Below, piece after piece: positions 51,310 through 59,696 of a stretch of DNA of 64,000 bases. The stretch's first letter is position 1, and the number at the start of each line of letters is the position of its first letter. The notes beneath the pieces are model-generated. The model saw nothing but the letters and a program-made list of their open reading frames with translations, did not search any database and was not told where the DNA came from. Source of the stretch: an uncultured Eubacteriales bacterium. GTDB lineage: Bacteria; Bacillota; Clostridia; Oscillospirales; CAG-272. The stretch spans positions 186,001-250,000 of the forward strand of contig CAKSZH010000002.1 in NCBI GenBank assembly GCA_934525675.1, given 5' to 3'. Position numbers and translations under genes: made by a program.

Positions 51310-52164
51310 AGTTGTCATCACTCCTTCCGGAAGCGTTGCCATGAACCAGGCGGAAGAAGAGCCGGACGTGGCACGCGAGCTTTTCCAGGCATTCCTCTTC
51401 TTTTTCCGACTGACGGTCGCATATGCCGATAAGCGTCAGCACCGGCGCGACATACATCATAGCAAGCGTATCCGGATCCCCCGCCGCAATCTCTCCGGAT
51501 GCAATCAGCGCCCGAAAGATACCGGCATGGTAATCAAGCACGCGATTCACATACCGCCACGTGTACAGTTGTGCCAACTCCGAAGAGCAGAATTGTTCAA
51601 ACGTCATCATACGGCGGAACTGCCGGACGGTTTCATTGTGGAGAGAATACTCAAAAATCTGCCGTACCTTTTCAAAAAGCATCTCCTCGGGGATACCGCT
51701 GAATGCGGGAATATCTGCCGTGACATTCTGCACGTGGATATTGATTTTGTCGGTATCCGCTTCATACTGCGCCGCCACAGATTCCACAATCGCATCAAAA
51801 ATCGCCCGCTTGCCGGAAAAGTGATTGTACAGCGAGGGCGCTTTGATGCCGACTGCCGCGCCGCTTCCCCACCACGCCTTTTTCAAACTGATACCGAATA
51901 CCCCGCGATGACGCATCCGCTTCGGTTTTCGATTCAGGCTTGTTGTGCCGATCATCTCACCGTTCACCTTGGCAAGGTACTGCACATTGTCCGTCGATCC
52001 GGACTGCGCCCGCAGGTAGGCTTGTTCTGCTTCCGTATCAAGCTGTACGCCCTCCGTTCCAAAGCTGAGATGTCCGTTTCCCCACCAACGATTTTTAGAT
52101 ATGCAAGCAATTCAGCCGCATCCTCGGGCCGCACCCGCACAATCACATACGGGGTATCTTTCAT
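51302..52164 (-). pseudogene. GNAT-TetR chimera with a frameshift
   Basis: From 52164 the frame starts as a GNAT acetyltransferase (PYVIVRVRPEDAAELLAYLK). It breaks near 52078, one base missing after GACG, and in the next frame continues FGTEGVQLDTEAEQAYL, KVNGEMIGTTSLNRKPKRMR and FGISLKKAWWGSG. Without a break it then turns into the second half of a TetR regulator: VGIKAPSLYNHFSGKRAIFD to the end at 51302. The GNAT acetyl-CoA motif and the TetR HTH start are both missing at the joint (about 51860). A deletion fused two neighbours. No working protein is expected. Confidence 0.85.
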
Positions 52165-52182
52165 GATATATTCCCTTCCTTC

Positions 52183-52593
52183 TCAGAGAATGATCCTTGC
52201 AATTTCCATGGTCAGAATTTTCAGGACGGCTCCACCGGACATGATGTAAAACCAGATCTCGCGCGCTTGCTGCGTTTTCGAAATGGGTGTTGCAATTGCG
52301 GCAACGAGAATCAGCACAGCGCCGATGCAACCGACAATGGACGGAACGCTGATGAGCTGAAACACCCCCGGTGCACAACTGCCGTCAATCGCGTGCTGAA
52401 TGGTTTTATCGAGACCGTCCCGCGCCGCCGCAAAGCAACAGACCACAAGCCCGCAGACCAACAGGATCGCACTTCTGCGTCCCCAATACTGAATGTTCTC
52501 ACGGTTGCAGATAGTGTACCCGACCAATCCCAAAAGCGCGACAATCATAAACGTCGTAACCGTTGTGACGGCATTACCAAAATAGAGTTTCAT
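52183..52593 (-). CDS. Four-helix membrane protein, unknown
   Basis: A 136-residue protein with about four membrane segments (TTFMIVALLGLVGYTIC; SAILLVCGLVVCCFAA; VGCIGAVLILVAAIAT; ILTMEIARIIL) and short loops. No family is recognised. It lies between a zinc-ribbon gene and the GNAT-TetR chimera in the TetR-led unit, so it may be part of a small metal- or stress-related operon. AGGGAAAG stands before the ATG. Confidence 0.65.
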   Translation of the reverse strand: MKLYFGNAVTTVTTFMIVALLGLVGYTICNRENIQYWGRRSAILLVCGLVVCCFAAARDGLDKTIQHAIDGSCAPGVFQLISVPSIVGCIGAVLILVAAIATPISKTQQAREIWFYIMSGGAVLKILTMEIARIIL

Positions 52594-52608
52594 AGTCTTT
52601 CCCTCCGT

Positions 52609-52824
52609 TCAATACCTGACGATGAGCATTCTGTACGTGTCACAGAGGCAGGCTTCCGCGCTCGTCCGGCGTCCCACCTTGATGTCTGTGATTCTGACAA
52701 AGCTATCCGACTCCCCGGCGTTTTCAAAAACGCCTGGTACCTTTGCGGCAAAGCTGAAAGCTCCGTCCTTGCTGGCAAACAAATACCCTTTTCTCATTTC
52801 CTTTCCGCATTCCGGACACATCAT
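52609..52824 (-). CDS. DUF6487-like zinc-ribbon protein with an altered Cys pair
   Basis: A 71-residue protein starting MCPECGKEMRKGYLFASKDG, then FVRITDIKVGRR and CLCDTYRMLIVRY. The first CxxC is intact. The second normally reads CxxC in this small ribbon family, but here Tyr stands at the last position, so zinc binding may be weak. GGAGGTGG precedes the ATG pair at 52824/52821. Second gene of the TetR-led unit. Confidence 0.75.
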   Translation of the reverse strand: MMCPECGKEMRKGYLFASKDGAFSFAAKVPGVFENAGESDSFVRITDIKVGRRTSAEACLCDTYRMLIVRY

Positions 52825-52841
52825 GACAACCACCTCCGATT

Positions 52842-53459
52842 TTATTTTTGGTAACCGTTCCGTTTCATCCGGGAAATAAAACGGTCAATATGATCACTCA
52901 GGAGCCAAAACACGGATTCCTTGTCCTCTGCGCCGTCGTAAACACTGTACAAAAGGTACATCGGTCCGTAAAAATCGAGCGCCAATTGCATGGCTTCGGC
53001 GTCGGAATCGGTCAATTTACGGAAAATCGCCGCCATATATTCCATAGGACCCGCAGCAAGATAATTCCGAAACAATTGCGCCATCTCTGCGTCACGGTAT
53101 TGCTCTACCGTAAGCATTTTCCGGAACCGGGCGGAAAACTCCTCCTCCGTCCAATGGCGGAACTGTGCTATACTGTATGCCCGGATTTTCTCAATCGGCG
53201 TATGCAGATATGCCTCCGCAAATCCATCCGGCTCCGTTTCCGGCATTTCGTATTCCTCCGCACGTGCATAATCCATATCGCTCATACGTTTCACGATACT
53301 TTCAAGAATATCATGCTTCCCCGCATAATGCTTATACAGAGCCGGTTTTGTGATACCGACCCTTGTCGCGATATCACTCATTGACGTGCCGAGGTACCCG
53401 TTCTGCGAAAACAGTTCCAGCGCTATTTCTGTGATCTTTGTTTTTGTTTCTCCCGTCAT
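52842..53459 (-). CDS. TetR-family regulator
   Basis: A 205-residue TetR regulator. The HTH is typical: NGYLGTSMSDIATRVGITKP and ALYKHYAGKHDILESIVKR. The ligand domain is helical without a known signature. GGAGGAAA precedes ATG 53459. A perfect promoter with a long dyad overlapping it lies directly upstream, so it represses itself and the genes downstream (DUF6487-like, membrane protein, chimera, KTR). Confidence 0.92.
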   Translation of the reverse strand: MTGETKTKITEIALELFSQNGYLGTSMSDIATRVGITKPALYKHYAGKHDILESIVKRMSDMDYARAEEYEMPETEPDGFAEAYLHTPIEKIRAYSIAQFRHWTEEEFSARFRKMLTVEQYRDAEMAQLFRNYLAAGPMEYMAAIFRKLTDSDAEAMQLALDFYGPMYLLYSVYDGAEDKESVFWLLSDHIDRFISRMKRNGYQK

Positions 53460-53481
53460 CAGATTTCCTCCTCCAAAAGCG

Positions 53482-53530
53482 GTGACCGACCGGTAACATA
53501 TATTATAGTTACCGAACGGTCACTTGTCAA
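53482..53530 (-). promoter_or_regulatory. Autoregulated promoter with long TetR operator
   Basis: Minus-strand TTGACA (53530-53525) and TATAAT (53507-53502), 17-bp spacer, both perfect. The dyad GTGACCG...CGGTAAC / GTTACCG...CGGTCAC (53482-53523) covers spacer and -10. From 53531 to 53694 no gene is seen. Confidence 0.88.
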
Positions 53531-53694
53531 GAAGTTTTCAGTAATTTCAAATAAAAATTCGATTCCGGCAGTTCCTGTTTGGAAGGTACCCGGTATGAGA
53601 AGGCAGTTCCGTGATCCGCTTTTTGAATCGCTCCGCGCAGAAGCCCCGATCAGGCAACTTTCGGAAAAGTACACATATTTTTTAGCCGGTACGA

Positions 53695-54237
53695 TCAGTT
53701 CCTTTGATCCGAATGCAAATACTCATACCAGTAATTCGTATATCGGGTGTCCCATGCAACATGGGTGATCGTCGAGTAAGGTATCCGCAACAGATCTTTC
53801 TGCCAGATGCCGTTGGCATCAAATTGCCGGAACATAAAATGGTTCTTTTTTATTGCGGCAATTTCCCCGATAGCGAACTGTTCGTTTATATCATCCTCTA
53901 TCATCAAGAAGCCCGGATATTCCCTCAGACTGTCAAATATCGTAGTCCAGGAAGATATGTCGATATTCGGGCGACGTACTTGCTTTGTAATACCGTTCCA
54001 AACGTTAATAACCTGGCACAGATCGTCTTTGATTTCCACTTTTGTGATCTGAGATATCTTCCTGATATGAAATCCATCCAGAATAAAATCATCTTCCTTC
54101 TGTGCCAACAAGAACTTCTCATTCACATTAACAGGATAATAATAGTAATAAACAGGGTCATACTTAAAAAATACTCGTGCCATTTTGGTTTCGTTCTTGC
54201 ATTTGTCAAGAACGCATATTTTGTTTTCCTTGTTCAA
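53695..54237 (-). CDS. Hypothetical protein, 180 residues
   Basis: No family recognised. It is a mixed alpha/beta soluble protein, rich in Asp, Tyr and Trp, with DDFILDGFHIRKISQI, WTTIFDSLREYPGFLMIEDD and TYNYWYEYLHSDQ-like ends. The start TTG 54237 is preferred because GGAGGGAG lies 6 nt upstream; ATG 54258 lacks a site. An ORF of this shape next to RHS or mobile genes can be an immunity or helper protein, but nothing here proves it. Confidence 0.55.
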   Translation of the reverse strand: MNKENKICVLDKCKNETKMARVFFKYDPVYYYYYPVNVNEKFLLAQKEDDFILDGFHIRKISQITKVEIKDDLCQVINVWNGITKQVRRPNIDISSWTTIFDSLREYPGFLMIEDDINEQFAIGEIAAIKKNHFMFRQFDANGIWQKDLLRIPYSTITHVAWDTRYTNYWYEYLHSDQRN

Positions 54238-54344
54238 TGTATTCTCCCTCCGGCTCATCGAATTTGTCTCTTACAAATTATCATATCACATTTTTCCTGA
54301 AAAGTCAAAAAGCTATATTATGTTTGGATTCACATTCGGCAAGC

Positions 54345-54500
54345 ACGGTGCTTCGCGAACACACAGTCGTATGCGAAGCAAACACTGACTGTAAGAAGGG
54401 TGTCGCCGGGGGAAAGGGTCAAAACCATCAGTAAACTGGTGGCTTACGAAGCCCCTAAAAGGGGTAACTGCAGGCAGAGCCCCTAAAGGGGCACAAAAAG
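54345..54500 (+). other. Dense small hairpins next to the IS200-like element
   Basis: TGCTTCGC/GCGAAGCA (about 54350-54380), CATCAGT/ACTGGTG (about 54428-54443), GCCCCTAAAAGGGG (54450-54463) and GCCCCTAAAGGGGC (54479-54492) follow each other. No ORF covers them. It may be transposon-related structured RNA or the end of a second element. A link to an omega-RNA of TnpB cannot be shown, as no tnpB gene is seen. Confidence 0.4.
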
Positions 54501-54519
54501 TCTGGCACCGCATTTTAAT

Positions 54520-55160
54520 CACAGGAAGCCGCTCACGTGCGGCTGTCATTTTTATGCCTTATTATTCTTGCTACCCGTAAACGGGTCGGTGTACTCTTTG
54601 ATCGATATCTGATCCAAAGTATAATCTTCTTCCAACTGGCTTCGTATGTTGTACTCCGCAATCACTTTCTTGTTCCTTCCGACCGTATCAACATAATACC
54701 CTTTGCACCAAAAGTTTCTTGACCCATACTTGTATTTCAAATTTACATGTCATTCAAATATCATCAGACTGCTTTTCCCCTTGAGATACCCCGTGAATTG
54801 TGCTATACTCAGGTAGGGTGGAATACTTACAAGCATATGTATGTGGTCTGGACATGCTTCTGCTTCTATAATTTCTACCCCTTTCTGTTCGCACAATTTC
54901 CGAAGGTTTTCTCCGATGTCCTTCCTCAATTGCCCGTATATCTCTTTCCTTCTGAACTTGGGCGCAAATACAAGGTGATATTGACATCTGTACTTTGAAT
55001 GCGCTGTACTATTTATTTCGTTTCTATCCTTCATCTTTTCCTCCATAGTTTTGCGGCACCGGACCGTTCTCATTATACCATGGAATTTTGGCCTTACTTC
55101 CAGCTCACCCTTTTCTTCTCTGCTGAAGCTTTTTCCTTCCCCCGGTAAAACCGGGGGCTG
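54520..55160 (-). mobile_element. IS200/IS605-like element, tnpA only
   Basis: A tnpA gene (54552-55034) lies between two end hairpins: AGCCGC...GCGGCT (54527-54544) and CCCCCGGT-AAA-ACCGGGGG (about 55139-55157). Both are next to a GCTGTC. This is the layout of IS200-type elements, which lack inverted repeats and use subterminal hairpins. The transposase has a stop codon, so the copy is inactive. Confidence 0.7.
54552..55034 (-). pseudogene. tnpA: IS200-like transposase TnpA with nonsense codon
   Basis: ATG 55034 follows GGAGGAAAA. The protein reads CQYHLVFAPKFRRKEIYGQL and CPDHIHMLVSIPPYLS, with HUH histidines HIH. After KGKSSLMIFE a TGA (54750-54752) stands where relatives have an Arg codon (CGA to TGA). 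The same frame goes on HVNLKYKYGSRNFWCKGYY and KEYTDPFTG to 54552. The catalytic Tyr lies after the stop. The truncated product should be dead. Confidence 0.85.
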
Positions 55161-55219
55161 TCTTTTGCGTCTAAAGACGACAATACAAAAAAGAACCACT
55201 CAAAGATGAGTGGTTCCGT

Positions 55220-55276
55220 TGGCTCCCCCTACTGGACTTGAACCAGTGACACCCTGATTAACAGTCAGGTGCTCTC
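55220..55276 (-). tRNA. tRNA-Asn(GTT), 3' part only
   Basis: On the minus strand the sequence from AGAGCACCTGACTGTTAATC, with GTT in the anticodon loop, continues through the T arm (GGTTCAAGTCC) to AGTAGGGGGAGCCA with CCA encoded. The 5' acceptor strand and most of the D arm (expected TCCCCCT-TAGCTCAG) are missing; the sequence upstream is mobile-element DNA. It is the mark of integration or deletion in a tRNA-Asn gene. Confidence 0.8.
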
Positions 55277-55392
55277 GCAAGCGAAGCATTGTACAAGGGA
55301 ATAATAACCGATTGACTGTTAATAGGAATTAAGGTAGTCCTATACGCATATTCATCCATAGCAGTCAGCCAGTATGTAAAGACTACCACCGG

Positions 55393-56997
55393 TTATGCAG
55401 TGGCAGTTGTATGTGTTGTTGCAAGCCATTCATCACAGAAGGCTTGATAGGTTGTATCAAGTTCAAGGTAGATTTGATAGTCCTTGCCGATTTCAACTCT
55501 TGAAAACAAAGTAGATGCAATCAGCTTCTTTTGTTCAAAGGTAGTCTGATCAAATGTTTCTGCCCAAGTCTTAAACTGATTATATGCAGGAATGACGCTT
55601 TCGCTCGTTGCCTTTTTGTCTGCTTCTTCCCTTTTCAGTTCTTCAAGTTGTTCTGCGGATTGCTCTATCCTTGCTTTTACTGTTTGAATCGCAACAGCCA
55701 GATCCTCGGAAGTATAGACGCTTACGCCGGCCAGTGCATTGGCGATTTCCAAACGAAGTTTATCAAGCTGCTTTGTATCCTTATTGATTTGCTCGGATAA
55801 TTGCTTTTGCATGAGCTTGTTGCTTTCAATCATCTTACGATAAGCCGTTTGAATTTTTTCTTCATGTGGGCATCCGGTGATGTTAGCAAAGATATTTCTC
55901 ATGGCTTCGATAATGTAGTCATCCACTACTTGAGCCTTATAGGTTGTCGCACCCGTGCACTCATTCAGTTTACGACTACGATGATAGCAAAGATATCGCA
56001 CAGTCCGCCTTTCGTATACGCTTCCATCCTTGCGAGTGTATTTTTCGGTAGATGAAGTCGTACAGAGTCTACTCCCGCAATGAGCACAAAACGCATTACC
56101 ACTTAAAAGAGCTTTACTCTTATTTGATATAGCAACCCTTCGCTTATCCTTGTCCTTATCAGCTCGTTCTGCAAAAATTTCTTGAATCCTGAAAAACATG
56201 GAATCAGGAAGTATCTGCAAACTTTCAAGCCTTTCGGACTTGGCATCACCGCGCTCCAAAAAACCACGCAAAATAGGATTTTTATAAAGCCGCAGTATAT
56301 TTGAGGATTGGAACTCAGACCCCTTATGTGTTCTGAATCCCTTTTGATTAAACAACTCGGCTACCTGATAGCTTCCATATCCCTCAGTGATAATCTTTTC
56401 GGCACCGAGATAAATAACCTCAGCTTCAGCAGGATTGATGGCGAGATCACGCATTTCTTGCCCTTTTTTATTGAGCCGTCCATTGTGAACATACTGATAG
56501 CCGAAAATCAGGATGCCTCCCGTGTAAATTCCCTCGCTTGTCATCTGTTGTAAGCGTGTTTTTACACGGATGGATGTTTTTTGAGACTCACCAGCTGCTT
56601 GCCAGAATCGAATATAGTTCATAAGCTTGTCAACGTGTTGTTCGATTTTCTGCTGACCTTCATTGACCGACCACACCTCTATGCCGTGGCTGATAAACCA
56701 CTCCAGCACAAAGGGTGTTTCACTTTCGATTCTTCCGAGGCGGTCGAACATAAACACGAGAAGTACATCGAACTCTTTATTAAGTGCCGCATCTTTGAGG
56801 TGCTGAATTGCATCACGCTTTTCAGCAGACACCTTAAAACCGGATATACCTTTTTCTTCATATTCATTATTAAGCACCCAATCAGGATGTTCCTCAACAA
56901 ACTTATGACACGCAATTCTTTGCATTGGGATATCATCTTTTGTCTGGTCGACCTGTCCTTTGGTAGAAACTCGATACAATGTATTTACTCTTTTCAT
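55393..56997 (-). CDS. Large serine recombinase (site-specific integrase)
   Basis: A 534-residue large serine recombinase. The catalytic domain has the Ser motif YRVSTKGQVDQ near residue 10 and MFDRLGRIESETPFVLEW. A recombinase domain follows (GYGSYQVAELFNQKGFRTHK). The zinc ribbon is FCAHCGSRLC with YLCYHRSRKLNEC, and a coiled coil lies near 400-460. It integrates and excises mobile elements without host factors. The gene ends 115 nt from the tRNA-Asn stump, the position expected for an integrase beside its attachment site. Base composition is AT-rich against the flanks. Confidence 0.93.
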   Translation of the reverse strand: MKRVNTLYRVSTKGQVDQTKDDIPMQRIACHKFVEEHPDWVLNNEYEEKGISGFKVSAEKRDAIQHLKDAALNKEFDVLLVFMFDRLGRIESETPFVLEWFISHGIEVWSVNEGQQKIEQHVDKLMNYIRFWQAAGESQKTSIRVKTRLQQMTSEGIYTGGILIFGYQYVHNGRLNKKGQEMRDLAINPAEAEVIYLGAEKIITEGYGSYQVAELFNQKGFRTHKGSEFQSSNILRLYKNPILRGFLERGDAKSERLESLQILPDSMFFRIQEIFAERADKDKDKRRVAISNKSKALLSGNAFCAHCGSRLCTTSSTEKYTRKDGSVYERRTVRYLCYHRSRKLNECTGATTYKAQVVDDYIIEAMRNIFANITGCPHEEKIQTAYRKMIESNKLMQKQLSEQINKDTKQLDKLRLEIANALAGVSVYTSEDLAVAIQTVKARIEQSAEQLEELKREEADKKATSESVIPAYNQFKTWAETFDQTTFEQKKLIASTLFSRVEIGKDYQIYLELDTTYQAFCDEWLATTHTTATA

Positions 56998-57137
56998 TTT
57001 GTTATACCCTTTCTCGTAAATAAATTACGAAAAACACTAACTGCTATTTATTTGTCAAGGAACACGCGACAGCTTTCTTCCTTTACATTAAATATACCGT
57101 CTTTGTTCCCTTTCACAGTGTGTTTCGTTATGTAAAC

Positions 57138-57211
57138 AAGGGCACATTGGGGTAAATACTCTCTAAAGGTAAGATTTCTATTGCCCCTTTAGTATACACC
57201 AACATGCCCTT
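57138..57211. repeat. Interrupted inverted repeat upstream of the recombinase
   Basis: AAGGGCA-TTGG-TACT-CTAAAGG (57138-57169) is mirrored by CCTTTAGTA-CCAA-TGCCCTT (57186-57211). It lies between the recombinase and the gene at 57229, possibly an operator or excision-related site. No ORF covers it. Confidence 0.5.
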
Positions 57212-57228
57212 TTCTTCAAATGTGCAAA

Positions 57229-57399
57229 TTACGCCGTTCCTTTAAGAACTCTTTTTTCGTATGAGTTTGACAGCAATTCGAGAATTGTGTCCTTGAGATT
57301 AGGATTTGTCGGCGTTTCATTAAAAGTAATTGTGATTCTCGCATCAGATTTCTCAATAACCATCATCGGAACTCCTTTTGCATCATATTCAAGCTTCAC
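57229..57399 (-). CDS. Small mobile-element protein, 56 residues
   Basis: GTG 57399 after AAGGGGGCG opens a 56-residue frame rich in polar residues: MKLEYDAKGVPMMVIEKSDA, RITITFNETPTNPNLKDTIL, ending LKGTA. It is under 60 codons and has a coherent amino acid composition. It lies between the ParB-like gene and the recombinase. Small proteins of this kind occur next to recombinases in clostridial elements; function unknown. Confidence 0.65.
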   Translation of the reverse strand: MKLEYDAKGVPMMVIEKSDARITITFNETPTNPNLKDTILELLSNSYEKRVLKGTA

Positions 57400-57422
57400 C
57401 GTTACGCCCCCTTATTCTGTTT

Positions 57423-58202
57423 TCAAAACAATTTTTCAAGTTTCTTTTCCGGGTCGAAATCATTGTAGATTTGCCAAATCCGGTAGATATACTTTTTGTT
57501 TCTCGGACGCTCAATATCGGTGACGATATTATCACGGATTTCGATAGGTTCCTTGATCTCTTTAAGTGCGTCTACGAGAACTCCTCTGTCGTAGACATTG
57601 GCATAAGTACCGACGAACTCCGTAATCGCCCTCACAACTTCAAAGCGAAGCGAATCCGATTTGCCACCCCATACCTCAAACAAGACGCCCATTGCTTCGA
57701 TATAAAGATCCTCGCCTAAATTACGATAAGCATTGAGTGCTGTGCTCACGCAAGCAAGATGTCTCTCAAAACGTGTACCCTTCAATTCAACTTGAATACC
57801 AACCTTTTCGGTTGCCGCATTAAAAGCAACTGCTTCGGCTTCTTCTCCAAACAGATTTGCGCGGAGTGCTTCTCCGGAACGAAGTTTCGATGAGAAACCG
57901 GTTTGCATAGCGAACAGCCTTGCTTCCTCTTTTGCATCCATTCCATTATACACTTTGCAGAGTATTTCGGTAGGCTTTTCCCCGTTCATGGACTCTCGGG
58001 CAAGAATTGTGTGCTGTCCGTCGAAAACATAAAATTTTCCATCACGAGCACTAATCTTGGGTTCATTGGCAATTCGCTCATCCCACTTACTCACAATGTG
58101 TGCGATTTTGTCCTTGTCTTTTTTTCTCTGATATGATTTTCTATCAATTACAAACAGGTTACTGGATATAGTTTTCATTTGATAAGGTCTTTTAAAAGCC
58201 AT
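57423..58202 (-). CDS. ParB/sulfiredoxin-like nuclease-domain protein (DUF6551-like)
   Basis: A 259-residue protein with a ParB/Srx-type core: KYYV-like segment KFYVFDGQHTILARESMNGE, where DGQHT replaces the ParB GxRR-type motif. The helical C-terminal half (ERHLACVSTALNAYRNLGED) completes the fold. ATG 58202 is set by GAGGAG. It is the companion of the ParB-like gene at 58204 in a plasmid- or phage-like element and may help maintain or control it. No partner ParA is seen. Confidence 0.75.
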   Translation of the reverse strand: MAFKRPYQMKTISSNLFVIDRKSYQRKKDKDKIAHIVSKWDERIANEPKISARDGKFYVFDGQHTILARESMNGEKPTEILCKVYNGMDAKEEARLFAMQTGFSSKLRSGEALRANLFGEEAEAVAFNAATEKVGIQVELKGTRFERHLACVSTALNAYRNLGEDLYIEAMGVLFEVWGGKSDSLRFEVVRAITEFVGTYANVYDRGVLVDALKEIKEPIEIRDNIVTDIERPRNKKYIYRIWQIYNDFDPEKKLEKLF

Positions 58203-58203
58203 T

Positions 58204-59145
58204 TTATTTCTCCTCAATTTTATTTAGAAATTCTTGAATTTTGTTTAGCACCCTATCAACAAACTCACGTTTTTTCTTATCGGTAAGTAAGTCAGGGTAT
58301 TCGGTAAAATATCCGCCAATAGTATCAATGGCGATATCGACATCAGTTTCAAATGCTTTGAGCATATCTGCTCCCGTTGCCGGCGGGCGTTCGGTATTCA
58401 AGTGTCCTGCGTAAAGGTTATCAATAGAGCGAAACAGCTCTTTTCTTCTTTGTCTTTCCTGTTCACGCTCCTCCCGACTCATATTAGAAGTAGGAACATA
58501 TAGGCAATCCACAAGTTTTTTTCTCTTTTCAGGTGAAGCTTTGACAATCGTCAGCATTTCATCATGAGTTGCTCTAATCTTGCCGGATTGAATATCTTTT
58601 GTGATACCCGGAAAATCTTCTTCAGCTGCATCAAGTGCATTAACATATTTTTCGGCACGTTCTACAGTGGCATGATTAACACCCATTTCTTTGGCAATTC
58701 GGTGTGCTGTTTTTTCATTGTTTTTTGGTAAGTCCGCATTTTTCGGACTTACCAAATCAGTGTACTGATTGCCGCGAAAACCTTCACCTGCGCCATACGC
58801 ATCTTTCTCCGCTTGGTATCTACGTCCCATAAGAATGGTCTTTTGCGCTGCCGACAAGTTTCTTCTTCCAAGCTGATTAAGGCATATCCAAGATATCGCT
58901 TCGTGACGATTCTTAAATGTCTTTTCTTCCACTCGATACTTGAGCGTTGGATTATCTTTCAGTATCTTGTAACGATGATGACCGTCAACAATCACGCCGT
59001 TCCATGTAATGATAGGATGATATATCTCGCCATCTCGTAAAATGTTGAGCCTGAGATTTTTGAACTCGTCCTCGTCAAGCGGTGGAATTACTCTTTCAAA
59101 TTCCTTATCAACCTGAAGCATCAATATGTTGTTCATCTTCGTCAT
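58204..59145 (-). CDS. ParB N-domain-like protein
   Basis: A 313-residue protein. The ParB/RepB nuclease-like domain spans about 10-100 (FKNLRLNILRDGEIYHPIIT, VIVDGHHRYKILK). A HTH follows (EKTAHRIAKEMGVNHATVER). The C-terminus is helical. It resembles ParB-like proteins of mobile elements that read DNA sites; partition or regulation is possible. The start at ATG 59145 overlaps the MazF-like gene by 38 nt, so the two are coupled. Confidence 0.82.
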   Translation of the reverse strand: MTKMNNILMLQVDKEFERVIPPLDEDEFKNLRLNILRDGEIYHPIITWNGVIVDGHHRYKILKDNPTLKYRVEEKTFKNRHEAISWICLNQLGRRNLSAAQKTILMGRRYQAEKDAYGAGEGFRGNQYTDLVSPKNADLPKNNEKTAHRIAKEMGVNHATVERAEKYVNALDAAEEDFPGITKDIQSGKIRATHDEMLTIVKASPEKRKKLVDCLYVPTSNMSREEREQERQRRKELFRSIDNLYAGHLNTERPPATGADMLKAFETDVDIAIDTIGGYFTEYPDLLTDKKKREFVDRVLNKIQEFLNKIEEK

Positions 59146-59491
59146 TCAGGTCAAGGCTCACATGAATAGCCACCCCAATCTCCTTCATTTTTTCTTCCGG
59201 CACTCTTCCAATCTTCCTGATAAGTCTCGACTTATCTATCGTTCGTATTTGCTCAAGCAAAGCAAGCGAATTTTTCTCAAGCTCTTCGTTGTCAAGCGGA
59301 ACGTGGGTTGGCAAGGCTCGTTTCTTGAAAAATCGACTTGTAACCGATGTCACGATAACTGTCGGACTGTAATGGTTTCCAACATCATTTTGAATGATGA
59401 TCACAGGGCGTTTTCCGCCTTGCTCCGAACCCTTATACGGATTGAGGTTTGCAAGGTAGATATCCCCGCGATAAATCTTTTCGTCTTTCAT
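59108..59491 (-). CDS. MazF/PemK-family toxin-like protein
   Basis: A 127-residue PemK/MazF-like protein: IYRGDIYLANLNPYKGSEQG, GKRPVIIIQNDVGNHYSPTV (the conserved Gly-Lys-Arg-Pro core) and VPLDNEELEKNSLALLEQIR, RTIDKSRLIRKIG. The family are mRNA interferases. The usual antitoxin MazE is not encoded beside it; the ORF upstream (59568) is 42 residues and has no MazE features. It is coupled to the ParB-like gene. Confidence 0.85.
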   Translation of the reverse strand: MKDEKIYRGDIYLANLNPYKGSEQGGKRPVIIIQNDVGNHYSPTVIVTSVTSRFFKKRALPTHVPLDNEELEKNSLALLEQIRTIDKSRLIRKIGRVPEEKMKEIGVAIHVSLDLNDEDEQHIDASG

Positions 59492-59567
59492 TTTGAATAG
59501 ACCTCATATGTTCTGCCGATCATCTCGGCTATGTACGGGGACCCTACCCCAAGTCCCCGCGGAGGTA

Positions 59568-59696
59568 TCAATCCGGGGCCGGCTCGCACAAGATATATGC
59601 GAGGTAGCCCAAGGTTTCTTCATCAATGGGTTTCTGCTGATTCAGCATCAAATAATAATGAAGGAAATAGTAAATAGCTTCGATGTCGTCGCGCAC
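59568..59696 (-). CDS. Small protein, 42 residues
   Basis: GTG 59696 directly follows the TAG of the gene at 59697 (TAGGTG). It encodes MRDDIEAIYYFLHYYLMLNQ, then QKPIDEETLGYLAYILCEPA and PD. It is rich in Tyr, Glu and Leu and looks helical. No family named. It could be an antitoxin for the MazF-like toxin downstream, but nothing in the sequence says so; the coupled position with the 95-residue gene and the toxin is suggestive only. Confidence 0.5.
   Translation of the reverse strand: MRDDIEAIYYFLHYYLMLNQQKPIDEETLGYLAYILCEPAPD

Noticed and set aside
54345..54500. TnpB omega-RNA
   Set aside because: Hairpins are present but no tnpB gene or characteristic 3' guide junction could be recognised.
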